Below, in pieces: positions 27,977 to 38,144 of a stretch of 64,000 bases of DNA. Origin of the DNA: CAXKXX01 sp964059975. Lineage in GTDB: Bacteria > Pseudomonadota > Gammaproteobacteria > Enterobacterales > Enterobacteriaceae. The position numbers were made by a program, and so were the translations under genes. Position 1 is the stretch's first letter. Every line of letters begins with the position of its first letter. Location of the stretch: positions 1 to 64,000 of the forward strand of contig CAXKXX010000006.1 of the NCBI GenBank assembly GCA_964059975.1. The letters run 5' to 3'. Below the pieces are notes generated by a model. The model searched no databases. It saw only the letters and a program-made list of their open reading frames with translations, and was not told where the DNA came from.

Positions 27977-29115
27977 ACGCAGATAAAAAAGAAAGCGTAA
28001 AGCGCCAAATATGATTAATGATTAAATTCCGGAATCGACTTACAAATAATGAGCAGAAAGTGTGGGCGATAGATTTCGACTTTATAAGTAGCTTCTTAGA
28101 ACAGGTTATAAGGAGCTAGTAGTACGGATCATAACGAAGTTCTAGTACTTACAGCTGAAAAATATAGGATAGGCATATTAATTTTTGATCCATGAGAATC
28201 CTTAATATATGGGACTCCCATGCCTTTATAACTTTTTTAAATACACCGCTTATGCATTATTTACTCTCTATGTTTAATCAGTCTCATATCGTCCTATGGC
28301 TTACGTAACGTAAGTGCTTCTAACAGGTAAGAAGACTTAACAACTCAAAAAGATTTCTATAAAATTTTTTACATATTCATCAAGTGCTGCTTAGTTGTAA
28401 AATAAATAAATTTAATCTCATTAATAAAACATTGATTCAAGAAATAATATTATCGACTTTTTGTACGTGGAGGAGCTATTAGCGAGGATATATTGACAAA
28501 AATATTTTTTTGACTATAGAATAGAATAAAGCGAAGACTTCAGATCTGGAAGATTTCAGATCTGAATTACAGAAACCATCACCGACCTTCGATATATTAA
28601 TGTTGGCTATTAGTAATACGATGAATATGATAACTAGAAGACTGCTGACAAAAATACGGTTTGACTAAGTCGGAGTCAGTCACACTTTTTTAGCTACTCG
28701 GAAATTTACCGAAAAATACTATCTAAGAAAGCACTTATTCTCTTAAACTCTGAGCGCTACACCGTTTTATGTCCTCTAGGGTATTATCCGAATAATAGAG
28801 GGAATCTTATCTGAAAATATTTACTATTGAATATATAGTTTTTACTAAAATAAAAAAGTTATCTAAGGGAATTAAAATTCTGTAGAAATTAAGTTTTTTG
28901 AATCTTAATAGGTTGTTTTAAATCTGAATAAGTCACACAAGATACTGCATAAGACCTTAATGCTGACCATAAATAAGGTCAAAGAGCAGTAAACGTACAG
29001 AATCAGTTTTCAGATGTAATTTATGGCATAAATTAGTACGATTCTTATTGACGTCCAGTACAGTTTTTGTAATTTTATAGCCAATCTCCTTATTCACTAA
29101 AAACCCGATGGAACT
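27977..29115. other. 1.1-kb gap between ansA and gapA
   Basis: yeaC and msrB precede gapA in E. coli; neither is readable. A 10-bp inverted repeat, arms TTCAGATCTG (28539-28548) and CAGATCTGAA (28557-28566), is present. The stretch must include the gapA promoter, but no confident element was found. Confidence 0.6.
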
Positions 29116-30111
29116 ATGACTATCAAAATAGGTATTAACGGTTTTGGCCGTATCGGCCGCATTATTTTTCGGGCTGCTCAAAAACGCTCCGACATGGAAA
29201 TCGTTGCAATTAACGATCTACTACACGCAGACTATATTTTATACATGCTAAAATACGACTCTACTCATGGCCGTTTCAGCGGTACGCTAGAGATTAAAGA
29301 TGACCACCTAATCGTTGACGGAAAAGTTATTCGTATTACAGCGGAAAAAGATCCGAGCGCTCTTAAGTGGAACGAAGTCGGCGTCGATGTGGTCGCCGAA
29401 GCGACTGGTATCTTCCTCACTGAGGACACTGCATATAAGCACATCTTGTCGGGCGCAAAGAAAGTCGTATTAACGGGTCCATCTAAGGATGCGACACCAA
29501 TGTTTGTTCGCGGCGCTAATTTTGAAAAATATGCCGGTCAGAATATTGTCTCAAACGCCTCATGTACCACAAACTGCCTTGCTCCGCTCGCTAAAGTTAT
29601 TAACGACAACTTCGGTATCATTGAAGGTTTGATGACAACAGTTCATGCAACTACTGCAACTCAGAAAACCGTTGATAGCCCATCTTTCAAAGATTGGAGA
29701 GGCGGGCGCAGCGTTTTCCAAAACATCATCCCCTCTTCTACCGGTGCCGCGAAAGCGGTAGGTATTATTCTCCCAGAGTTAACAGGTAAGCTGACCGGAA
29801 TGTCATTTCGTGTTCCCACACCAAACGTATCGGTAGTCGACTTAACCGTGCGTCTTAGAAAATCTGCTAACTACGAAGAAATTAAGAAAACTATAAAGTT
29901 TGCTTCTGAAAACTCTATGAAAGACGTGATAGGCTATATCGAAGATGACGTAGTCTCTAGTGATTTTAACGGAGATACTCTAACCTCTATATTTGATGCT
30001 AAAGCTGGCATGTCACTGAATGATAATTTCGTAAAGTTAATTTCTTGGTACGATAATGAAACCGGCTATTCTCATAAAGTTTTAGATCTGATCGCTCATA
30101 TCTCAAAATAA
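29116..30111 (+). CDS. gapA: glyceraldehyde-3-phosphate dehydrogenase A
   Basis: GapA oxidises glyceraldehyde-3-phosphate with NAD and phosphate in glycolysis. The 331-aa product equals the E. coli length. It has a Rossmann motif (INGFGRIGR), the catalytic Cys in SNASCTTNCLAPL with the following His (TTVHATTATQK), and the C-terminal YDNETGYSHKVLDL block. It is among the most E. coli-like and GC-richer genes here, as expected for a highly expressed gene. A GC-rich hairpin (30138-30166) lies just downstream. Confidence 0.98.
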   Translation: MTIKIGINGFGRIGRIIFRAAQKRSDMEIVAINDLLHADYILYMLKYDSTHGRFSGTLEIKDDHLIVDGKVIRITAEKDPSALKWNEVGVDVVAEATGIFLTEDTAYKHILSGAKKVVLTGPSKDATPMFVRGANFEKYAGQNIVSNASCTTNCLAPLAKVINDNFGIIEGLMTTVHATTATQKTVDSPSFKDWRGGRSVFQNIIPSSTGAAKAVGIILPELTGKLTGMSFRVPTPNVSVVDLTVRLRKSANYEEIKKTIKFASENSMKDVIGYIEDDVVSSDFNGDTLTSIFDAKAGMSLNDNFVKLISWYDNETGYSHKVLDLIAHISK

Positions 30112-31526
30112 CAGCGAGACGTGAGCGAGCAAAGTATGGAGGGGTCGATATAGCTATTGCCCCTCCGACACGCCCCAGATCGATAACGCATAAGCGGGGA
30201 ACCCAAGTAGTGCGGGAGAGCTCCTCCTAAGACTTAGAGGCTAATCCCGAACCTGATTGGGTCTTAAATTAGCAGACTTATTTGGATATGACGCAATTTG
30301 CCACTTGATATTAAAATCATGCCGATGTGGGTCACGGTAGCTCATGTTGCAATTTTTAATAAAATATTTTTTATGACCAGTCTGTTTTTATGCTTATGAA
30401 ATAAGCCGTTTGAGTACATCATAAGGCGTCTTGGGTGTAAAAAATTGATAAAATTATTATATAAATCTAAGCGTAATCTTTAGATCCATAATATTCGTAT
30501 ATATAGATACGAACGCATAAATATAAATATTTATATTACATCACCTTATGGAAAGCAATGGTGTGCTTCATTTAATATCGATGATATTTATTTTTAATAT
30601 TATGAAGCTTCTGTAATAATATTACAAATATTTTACAGCTACTAACTCATATTTAATTACCAACTTTTGTATGATTATAGTTTTACATTAACTTAATTTT
30701 ATTAAAATTATCTAAATAATTTTTTTAGCATTATCTAAATAATCTTTTGATGCAAACTACGATTTCTATATTTTTTTAAAAAACAGAATATAGAATATGA
30801 CACATTATATACATGCTACACAATAAAACTGTGAATAGTAAAAATAATCGCTTATTTCTATTAGAATTCAATAATTTTAAATTATTATGAAAAATTAGGT
30901 AAAAGACTTAAATTCACTTAATAGATATGTTTTTTATAAAAGTTCTGATTAGTTTATATTTTTTTATTTCAGATACTATATAAAAATACGAAAATTTTTG
31001 ATGTTTTGATGGATTCAAACCTAACAGACTCGGATCAACGATAGTAATCATAAATAATTTGAGTACGAGTGCTATCGAGGGGTAGTCGATGTTTTATGGA
31101 GGCATATAAAAATATGGGGGATCCTTCGAACTTACTTCATATGCAAACTGGTTATCGTGAATAGAAGCACTTGATTCACATACTCATACTTTTAAGTCTT
31201 TTGGGTATAAAAAAGATACGTTGTTATATGGGCGGGCCTCCTTTGTGCTAGCATTTTAGGTTGCGCAATAAAAGAGGTGTTTTCTGTCTATAATACCAGA
31301 AAGCGCAAAAATTTTTCAAGAAAAATTCTCCAATCCTTATTCACTGTTTTAGATGCGGTTCGAGATTACTGGTGTGATTGACTAAAAATAACAATGTCAT
31401 CGTTATACCTTTAAAACTTCCCATACGAACATAAAATAATACTAAAAATATTAGGTAGCGATCTTTATGATTTTAGGTAAATCTAAAAAGATTTAGAATG
31501 GGCTGGCCCCTAAAAAGATAAATATC
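30112..31526. other. 1.4-kb spacer between gapA and epmA
   Basis: After a hairpin GGAGGGG/CCCCTCC at 30138-30166 (no T-tract) the DNA is AT-rich, especially about 30480-30980, with no readable gene. epmA converges on gapA. Confidence 0.65.
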
Positions 31527-32504
31527 TCATGCACGGCCTAATGTAAAGGATAAAACGTCGCTTAGACTTTCAGCGCCTAGCGCTAACATAACAAGTCGAT
31601 CGACGCCTAAAGCCACTCCCGAGCAGGGCTCCATACCATGCTGGAGAGCATCTAAAAAATTGTTATCAATTGGATATTGAGGTAAGCCAAGTTGAGCACG
31701 CTTGATCCTATCTTGCTCAAAACGTTGGCGCTGTTCGGAGCTGTCAGTCAACTCACGAAAACCATTCGCTAGTTCGACACCTTTAAAATATACCTCAAAA
31801 CGCTCAGCCACGCGGTTGTCTTCAGCGTTAATCTCCGCCAAGTGGGCTTGTTTAGCTGGAAAGTGATATACAAAAACTGGTTTGTCAGGACCAATATATT
31901 TCTGTATTTCAATAGTAAATAGTAATTGCAATAAGCTATCGCTATCTTCTTCGCTATCAGTAAGATTACTCAAATCAAGCTTGACTGCTAGCTCTCGCAG
32001 CTGCTTCTTGTTTGCTGTAAGAGGATCAATATTTAAATGGCGGAGAAACACCTGTTGGTAAGATAGGACTTCGGAGCTATCGCAACCCAGTATTTGTTGT
32101 AGTAAATCATCTACCTCATCCATCATTCGGTACATATCATAGTGGAGCCGATACCATTCCAGCATAGTGAATTCAGGATTATGATAGCGTCCAACCTCTT
32201 TGTTACGAAAACTACGACCTAACTGATAGATCGAGCCGCTTCCCGCAGTTAATAGGCGTTTCATATGGTACTCTGGACTAGTCATCATATAAAGCGTCAC
32301 ATTATTCTCGGGACTAACTCCTAAGAAGCGCGTCTCAAATGGAAATAGATGAATATCGGTAACCGTTGCATGACTCATTGTAGGGGTCTCCACCTCCAAT
32401 ACTCCACGATCGGAGAAAAAACTCCGGATCTTAGATAGGATTGCTGCGCGCTTTAATAAATTAGTGATAGGTGCGCTTGGCATCCATCTTGCAGGTTTGC
32501 TCAT
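31527..32504 (-). CDS. epmA: elongation factor P--(R)-beta-lysine ligase
   Basis: EpmA (PoxA/GenX/YjeA) resembles the catalytic core of lysyl-tRNA synthetase and attaches beta-lysine to EF-P, helping ribosomes through polyproline. Starting at ATG 32504 gives 325 aa, the E. coli length (MSKPARWMPSA aligned to MSETASWQPSA); an ATG two codons upstream is the alternative. Class II synthetase motifs are intact: GVLEVETP, TSPEYHMKRLL with FRNKEVGRYHNPEFTMLEWY, and the C-terminal GVALGVDRLVML. The frd operon and other E. coli neighbours are absent. epmB and efp are not in this window. Confidence 0.97.
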   Translation of the reverse strand: MSKPARWMPSAPITNLLKRAAILSKIRSFFSDRGVLEVETPTMSHATVTDIHLFPFETRFLGVSPENNVTLYMMTSPEYHMKRLLTAGSGSIYQLGRSFRNKEVGRYHNPEFTMLEWYRLHYDMYRMMDEVDDLLQQILGCDSSEVLSYQQVFLRHLNIDPLTANKKQLRELAVKLDLSNLTDSEEDSDSLLQLLFTIEIQKYIGPDKPVFVYHFPAKQAHLAEINAEDNRVAERFEVYFKGVELANGFRELTDSSEQRQRFEQDRIKRAQLGLPQYPIDNNFLDALQHGMEPCSGVALGVDRLVMLALGAESLSDVLSFTLGRA

Positions 32505-34666
32505 ATGCACTAGCTCCGAAATAAAAATAGAAAGGCGTCTACTAGAATCAAGTCGTATAAAAAATCAAAAAACTTAATATGTGAGAGATATATTTATGTC
32601 TATTTTTTAAAAAATTACATTAAACTTTTCTTTAAGGTATATATTTGTGAGTATTTACATAAATCATTAGAAGATTATTTAAAATAAGAAGCTATTAATA
32701 CTTATATGCGGTGTAATTAATTAGCATCCGAAGAGTATTAGATAAGCTTAACATTTTGAGAAAAACACTCTGCTCTGTATCAGAATGTTTAATAAATTAT
32801 AAATATAAAATATAATCTGCTAATAATGAATGTCGAATTTGTTTTAACAATCTTATCAGGTACGCATTCATATTGCTATTCTATAAAACAATCTTCTATC
32901 TCATTTAATTGAGATTAAGTCTATTTCATTATAAATCCTATAATCTTGTTACCTAAGGTAATTGAGGGGCCCGATTAAGATATAGTCAGTCAATCGGTTA
33001 TGCTAACTTAAATAAATCTTTTAATTAATGTTAAAAATTCAGGCATTGTAAAATAGGAAATAGATAAAAGTTTTTAGGATTAGAAATTTGATATCTAGTA
33101 AATATACTGTAGTAAAAATTAAAACCCCTGAGTCCAAGGAGCTAGAATTAAGATTCATCCGCAGTTGATTGGCATCACTTCAGTACTCATATACTAAAAA
33201 GGGGTACATGCGATCTAGGGCTCCATAGCGAAAGTCTATATTTTCTCAATCCAAAACTAAATGTCTTAACTTTAAACTGAGTACCTTAATCGTTATTGTG
33301 TCCTATTATTCATGAAGTGAGTGTTTCATGATACTTAATTACACAGTACTACTAAACCGATATGAGTAGTATGTTTAATATTCTTACAATGTTACGTTAT
33401 AAGAAAGAATAGCATTTTCTAAAAGCAATAAATCAGTATTAGAAATTAGGTTAGATACTTTTTTAACAATCTCGTATGATTAGTAATACGAATTATAGAA
33501 GGATGTGTTGCTTTATTTATCATGTGATAAAATAAAGAAGCAATCTAAGGGAATTACTAATAAAAAAAGAAGAAAAACTGCAGCAAATCCTCATAAGTGG
33601 CTATTTATGAGCGGCTTTCACGCTAGATGAATCGTTCCTTTTAAGGAACGATTCATCTAGCGTGAAAGCCCGAATTAACGCGATGATTGACATGAGCATT
33701 CTGGTATAGAATAGTAAATTCTTATCTAGAAAAATCTTACGTTGCACTAAATGGTCCGCATTATCACTGACTTCTATACTCTGATCCTAAGATCGCCCAA
33801 TTACTAACTAGAGTCTCCTTGTTGTAGAGACGCTTAAGGTGAAGCGGGCATCTCTTAGTTATAGATTAACCCTCCTATTTCATTAGCCATAAAAATTGAT
33901 TAATGCACGTCATTTACACGATGACTAATTTTTCTAAAATAAGGTGACTTATATCGGTTAACTTATGCCATGATCTGATAGTGTAAATTGTTAAAAATGA
34001 GTCTAAATTTTAATTTTTGACAAAGTAATTCAACCATAACTATGCTAATTACACGGAGCTTATCGTACATTAATTCTCAATGTGACTTTCAAAAAAACTA
34101 GAATATTTATCAAGGATGAACGTAGTACGAAAAGCACTTTTGTCTGCTAAATAATGAACGCTAGTAAGTCGATAGATGACGGCGCTACGGACATACTCCA
34201 TTCATCTGCCTCAGAAATCTAATCGTTGTGGCCGATTCGGCAGCTAGCATATTATGCTTATCTAATCTATTATAGTGTCATGGGTTATATTATTTTTAAT
34301 AAATATCTCCATTAATCTATGAAACCCAACCACTTTGCTATTCTTTAGTGCCTATTCTTATAACAGATCTATATGGATTAATGAGCCACAGTCATTACGT
34401 AGTAGCGGAATGTGAATCAATGCGCAACATCTATATGCATAATCACAGGCGGTTTAGACTTTACTATGTACGTCAAGTGGATCTCTTTACCCAGTTATCA
34501 ACTGGTTTAGGACTGAAGAAATTGATAAGTTTTATCTATCAAGGATAAACCCATGCGGAATATAAGTACATTTCTGACATACTTTTTCATCTAACCCTAT
34601 CTTACTATAACTTATATTATTTTTAGGATACAACCATCATGAATATTATCTATCAGGAGTCATATA
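32505..34666. other. 2.2-kb spacer between epmA and the DedA-family gene
   Basis: No coding remnant is recognisable. It contains the longest near-gapless palindrome of the window (33613-33670). A 66-codon open stretch at 34348-34548 has no family resemblance and is regarded as chance. Confidence 0.65.
33613..33670. repeat. perfect 28-bp inverted repeat, 2-nt loop
   Basis: The arms 33613-33640 and 33643-33670 are exact complements around TT. It is isolated, more than 900 bp from any gene. Confidence 0.9.
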
Positions 34667-35188
34667 TTGAGCCTCAATAACATGACTCACTGGCTCAGTA
34701 GCCTCATGTGTCATCACGAGGGCTGGGCTATCCCCGTTATCTTCTTTCTAGCGTTCAGTGAATCACTAGTTTTTTTATCACTGATACTACCAGCGACCGC
34801 AATCATGTTGGCATTAGGATTGCTTATAGGCAATCATAGTATTGCTTTTTGGTCGAGTTGGGCCGCTGCGGCTATTGGTGCATTCCTCGGTGACTGGCTT
34901 TCTTATTGGATTGGATATCGCTATCAGAATAGGGTGATTAACATATGGCCGCTATCCCGCAACCCTCAACTTCTGAAGCGCGCCCATATCTTTTTTGAGC
35001 GCTGGGGGGTTCTAGGTATTTTCATTGCTCGTTTTTTCGGTCCATTCCGTGCCATCGGGCCACTGATCGGAGGGATTTGTGGCATGCCTCAAGCTTATTT
35101 TCAAGTGGCTAATATCACATCAGCAATGATTTGGGCGTTCGGCATTTTAGCACCAGGGGCTCTAGGTGCTAAATGGCTAAATCAATAG
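34667..35188 (+). CDS. DedA-family inner-membrane protein
   Basis: DedA (SNARE-associated/VTT) proteins are inner-membrane proteins linked to envelope homeostasis and undecaprenyl-phosphate or lipid translocation. The 173-aa product contains the family core: ESLVFLSLILPATAIM, LGDWLSYWIGYR and ARFFGPFRAIGPLIGGICGMP with its conserved R and G residues. It is most like E. coli YabI in the N-terminal half but lacks YabI's C-terminal extension (254 aa). AGGAG at 34655-34659, 7 nt upstream, favours a TTG start at 34667; ATG at 34682 is the alternative. I cannot assign a specific paralogue symbol. Confidence 0.85.
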   Translation: MSLNNMTHWLSSLMCHHEGWAIPVIFFLAFSESLVFLSLILPATAIMLALGLLIGNHSIAFWSSWAAAAIGAFLGDWLSYWIGYRYQNRVINIWPLSRNPQLLKRAHIFFERWGVLGIFIARFFGPFRAIGPLIGGICGMPQAYFQVANITSAMIWAFGILAPGALGAKWLNQ

Positions 35189-35529
35189 CGGAGTGCTGGC
35201 GGTCCGTTTCTGATAACATCAGATTAAAATTGTATACGCATTGGTCATTTTTCCTCGCAAAAGATACTGATATTTTGATCTCATCAAAGATGGCTCAAAT
35301 AAATTAAAAGTAAAAAATAAAGTAGTGGCACTCTTATCGTAGAGCGATTAGATTAATTAATAGTTTTAAGGAGAAGCCGGATAGTAAGTGAGGAGGCTTC
35401 ATCCTGATACGTTCGTAGGAATAATAGCAGTAAGCGCCCCAAGTGAAGATTCTGAGGAAGACTTTCATGGCTTAGTCTATTATTCTACGAGGTATTAGGT
35501 CTTCCTCCTTAGTAAAGAGGAAGGGGGGG
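35189..35529. other. spacer between dedA-family gene and prs (convergent)
   Basis: It contains two short stems, GAAGCC/GGCTTC near 35370-35400 and CTTCCTC/GAGGAAG near 35503-35523. The latter lies just downstream of prs and may end its transcript. dauA, next to prs in E. coli, is absent. Confidence 0.5.
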
Positions 35530-36477
35530 TTAATGCTCGAACATTGCAGAGATTGACTCTTCGTTACTAATGCGGCGAATAGCTTCGGCGAGCATACCAG
35601 ATAGCGTCAGAGTGCGCACATTTTTTAGTGCTCTGATTTCCGAAGATAATGGAATTGTGTCGCAGACAATCACTTTATCAATTACTGAATTCTTAATGTT
35701 GAGTAACGCTTCACCAGAGAAGATCGGATGAGTTGCATAGGCAAATACCCGCTTGGCGCCGCGTTCCTTTAAAGCTTCACTCGCTTTACACAAAGTACCA
35801 GCAGTATCAATCATATCATCGACTAGCACACAGTCACGTCCTGCTACATCACCAATAATATGCATTATCTGGGAAACATTAGCACGCTGGCGACGCTTGT
35901 CGATAATTGCCATATCAGTATCATTAAGTAGCTTAGCAATAGCGCGGGCGCGTACCACGCCGCCAATATCCGGAGAAACAACTATAGGGTTTTCTAGATT
36001 TTGCTGTAACATATCTTCTAATAAAATCGGACTACCAAATACATTATCTACCGGAACATCAAAAAATCCTTGTATCTGCTCCGCGTGTAGATCTACCGTC
36101 AAAACACGATCTACACCGACGCTGGAGAGAAAGTCGGCCACTACCCTAGCTGTGATTGGTACACGAGAAGATCGTACACGGCGATCTTGTCTAGCATACC
36201 CAAAATAAGGAATTACAGCGGTGATGCGACCTGCGGAAGCACGACGTAAAGCGTCGACCATCACAACTAGTTCCATTAAATTATCATTGGTTGGTGCGCA
36301 GGTTGATTGGATGATAAAAACATCTCCGCCGCGCACATTTTCATTTATTTGTACACTTACTTCACCATCGCTAAAGCGGCCCAGAGCGGCTTCACCAAGG
36401 TTGGTGCACAGACGACCGGCAATGCGTTGTGCTAATTCTGGAGTGGCGTTACCAGAAAAGATCTTCATATCAGGCAT
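35530..36477 (-). CDS. prs: ribose-phosphate pyrophosphokinase
   Basis: Prs makes PRPP from ribose-5-phosphate and ATP for nucleotide, histidine and NAD synthesis. The 315-aa product equals E. coli Prs. The flexible catalytic loop region (YARQDRRVRSSRVPIT), the phosphate loop SPDIGG and the PRPP-binding motif VLVDDMIDTAGT are intact. It is the third gene of lolB-ispE-prs, as in E. coli, separated from ispE by 203 bp holding a strong hairpin. Confidence 0.97.
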   Translation of the reverse strand: MPDMKIFSGNATPELAQRIAGRLCTNLGEAALGRFSDGEVSVQINENVRGGDVFIIQSTCAPTNDNLMELVVMVDALRRASAGRITAVIPYFGYARQDRRVRSSRVPITARVVADFLSSVGVDRVLTVDLHAEQIQGFFDVPVDNVFGSPILLEDMLQQNLENPIVVSPDIGGVVRARAIAKLLNDTDMAIIDKRRQRANVSQIMHIIGDVAGRDCVLVDDMIDTAGTLCKASEALKERGAKRVFAYATHPIFSGEALLNIKNSVIDKVIVCDTIPLSSEIRALKNVRTLTLSGMLAEAIRRISNEESISAMFEH

Positions 36478-36582
36478 GAGATCGACCTCGGTCTTACGTA
36501 TAAAGAAGATATTATCCTTACGTTATGGCTTTCACTAAAATCATATAAGGATTCCGGCATAGTATACATATACGTATACGTG

Positions 36583-36620
36583 TTCGTGTCTCACTATAGT
36601 TTAATATAGTGAGACACGAA
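36583..36620. repeat. perfect 16-bp inverted repeat in the ispE-prs interval
   Basis: TTCGTGTCTCACTATA (36583-36598) pairs with 36605-36620 around a 6-nt loop. It sits in the prs leader on the minus strand. No T-tract follows, so it may stabilise an mRNA end or attenuate rather than terminate. Confidence 0.8.
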
Positions 36621-36680
36621 GAGATCACATTTCAGCTTATACGTAATTAATTATTAATAAAGATTAATTTACAACTTAAT

Positions 36681-37535
36681 CTAGCTTTTAAGGATGCGAC
36701 GTAATGGAGAAATATTAGTGCCTCGAGCAACAAAGGCCTTTAGATATTCTGGCATTTGATTCAGCACAAGACGAGCTGCGATTTCTGTATCAAATTCTGC
36801 AAATACACAAGAGCCTGTTCCCGTTAAGCGCGATGGGGCGTACTCTAGAAGCAATGAAGCAAGTTTTTCGACTTCTGGAAAACGCCTTCTTACTATCGGT
36901 TCAAAAACATTTTCATAAGGAGTTAGTAATAGGTCGCTTAAACGACGCGTCGGTGTGTCGCGCTTTAATTCTGTAGCATCAAAAATTAGAGAGGTAGAAA
37001 TATTAATACCAGGATAAGCTACAAGATACCATTTTTCTGGAGGATTGACTGGTCGAAATTTTTCTCCAATACCTTCAGCAAATGCGGAATAGCCGTGTAC
37101 GAATATGGGCACGTCGGCACCAAGTTTAAGTCCCAATACAGAAAGTTGCCTGTTATTTAATCCGCAATACCATAGTTTATTTAATGCTACTAGTACAGTG
37201 GCAGCATTCGAAGAACCTCCGCCGATACCCCCGCCTATCGGAAGACGCTTTTCGATACTGATATCAGCCCCACGTGGCGCACTACCCAGTCCATAGCGAT
37301 TGCAGTATTTTTGTAACAAACGGGCGGCGCGCAGGAGCAAATTTACTTCATCTGGAACGCCATCTAGGGGCATAAGAAGACGAATGCTGTCGTCGTGACG
37401 CGGCTCTATGGTCAGGGTGTCGCTATAATCTAAAAACTGGAATAGCGTTTGTAATAGATGAAATCCGTCTTCGCGTCGTCCTGTGATATATAAAAATAAG
37501 TTAATTTTAGCGGGAGAAGGCCACTGACAAATCAT
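36681..37535 (-). CDS. ispE: 4-diphosphocytidyl-2-C-methyl-D-erythritol kinase
   Basis: IspE phosphorylates CDP-ME in the MEP isoprenoid pathway. The 284-aa product (E. coli 283) is a GHMP kinase with the N-terminal SPAKINLFLYI block, the glycine-rich ATP loop LPIGGGIGGGSSNAATVL and the C-terminal TGTGSCVFAEF motif. Its ATG overlaps the lolB stop by 4 nt (ATGA), implying translational coupling. This matters because lolB is frameshifted: ribosomes that leave the lolB frame early would reach ispE less efficiently. Confidence 0.96.
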   Translation of the reverse strand: MICQWPSPAKINLFLYITGRREDGFHLLQTLFQFLDYSDTLTIEPRHDDSIRLLMPLDGVPDEVNLLLRAARLLQKYCNRYGLGSAPRGADISIEKRLPIGGGIGGGSSNAATVLVALNKLWYCGLNNRQLSVLGLKLGADVPIFVHGYSAFAEGIGEKFRPVNPPEKWYLVAYPGINISTSLIFDATELKRDTPTRRLSDLLLTPYENVFEPIVRRRFPEVEKLASLLLEYAPSRLTGTGSCVFAEFDTEIAARLVLNQMPEYLKAFVARGTNISPLRRILKS

Positions 37536-38144
37536 TTAAACCCCCAGCTATCAATTTTTAGTTTTATACGCGTATTGCCCTGATGAATTTCCATACGGTT
37601 TGGCAATGACGGCGTCATAGTGCTATAATAATCTTGATAGCTTACTATCCATTCTAGCCCATCTTGCTTATAGATCAGACGACTCAAATGGTATCGCTCA
37701 TCTAGGGTAATATCGTTAGATAAACCTGGTAGGCCAAGCATCCATTCTTTCAGGTTATTTAGTGGGAGTGCGATACCGGTTAGCCCATAAATCATCTCCT
37801 CTGCGTTATCACCGAAATAGTGCGTGCTTTGACGGTCAATAAGTCGCGCTCCGTTTTTCTGAACATCTAGATCTACTTCAGTATTACCGAGAAAATTGGT
37901 AAGTAGTAAATGATAATGTTCGGGGGAATGCTGCCTCCATAAGAAGCGCACACAAAATTTTTTTTTCAGAGAGATAGGCAAAAGAGCCACGAATCTGATA
38001 TTGACTAAGCTGTTTAGCCTCTTTCTTAAAAGCATACCACTGTGGTAAATTGGGTTTATTCGCTGATTTGATCATAGTACAACTGTTTGATGATAAAATA
38101 GCTAATAAGATTAGGTGAAGTAAATAAATTTTGGAGATTACCAT
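37532..38144 (-). CDS. lolB: outer-membrane lipoprotein LolB, frameshifted at an A9 tract
   Basis: LolB accepts lipoproteins from LolA and inserts them in the outer membrane. Two overlapping frames together make the whole protein: residues 1 to about 62 (signal sequence ending SSNSC, then YQIRGSFAYLSEKK) and the rest (FCVRFLWRQHSPEHYHLLLTNFLG onward). They join at nine A's (37958-37966 as T's on the plus strand). With eight A's the reading is continuous at 203 aa (E. coli 207). The C-terminal part shows no other lesion, suggesting either a very recent mutation or rescue by slippage. It could also be a sequencing error. The lipobox before Cys is imperfect. Confidence 0.85.

Noticed and set aside
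34348..34548. 66-codon open frame upstream of the DedA-family gene
   Set aside because: It has no family resemblance and no supporting context.
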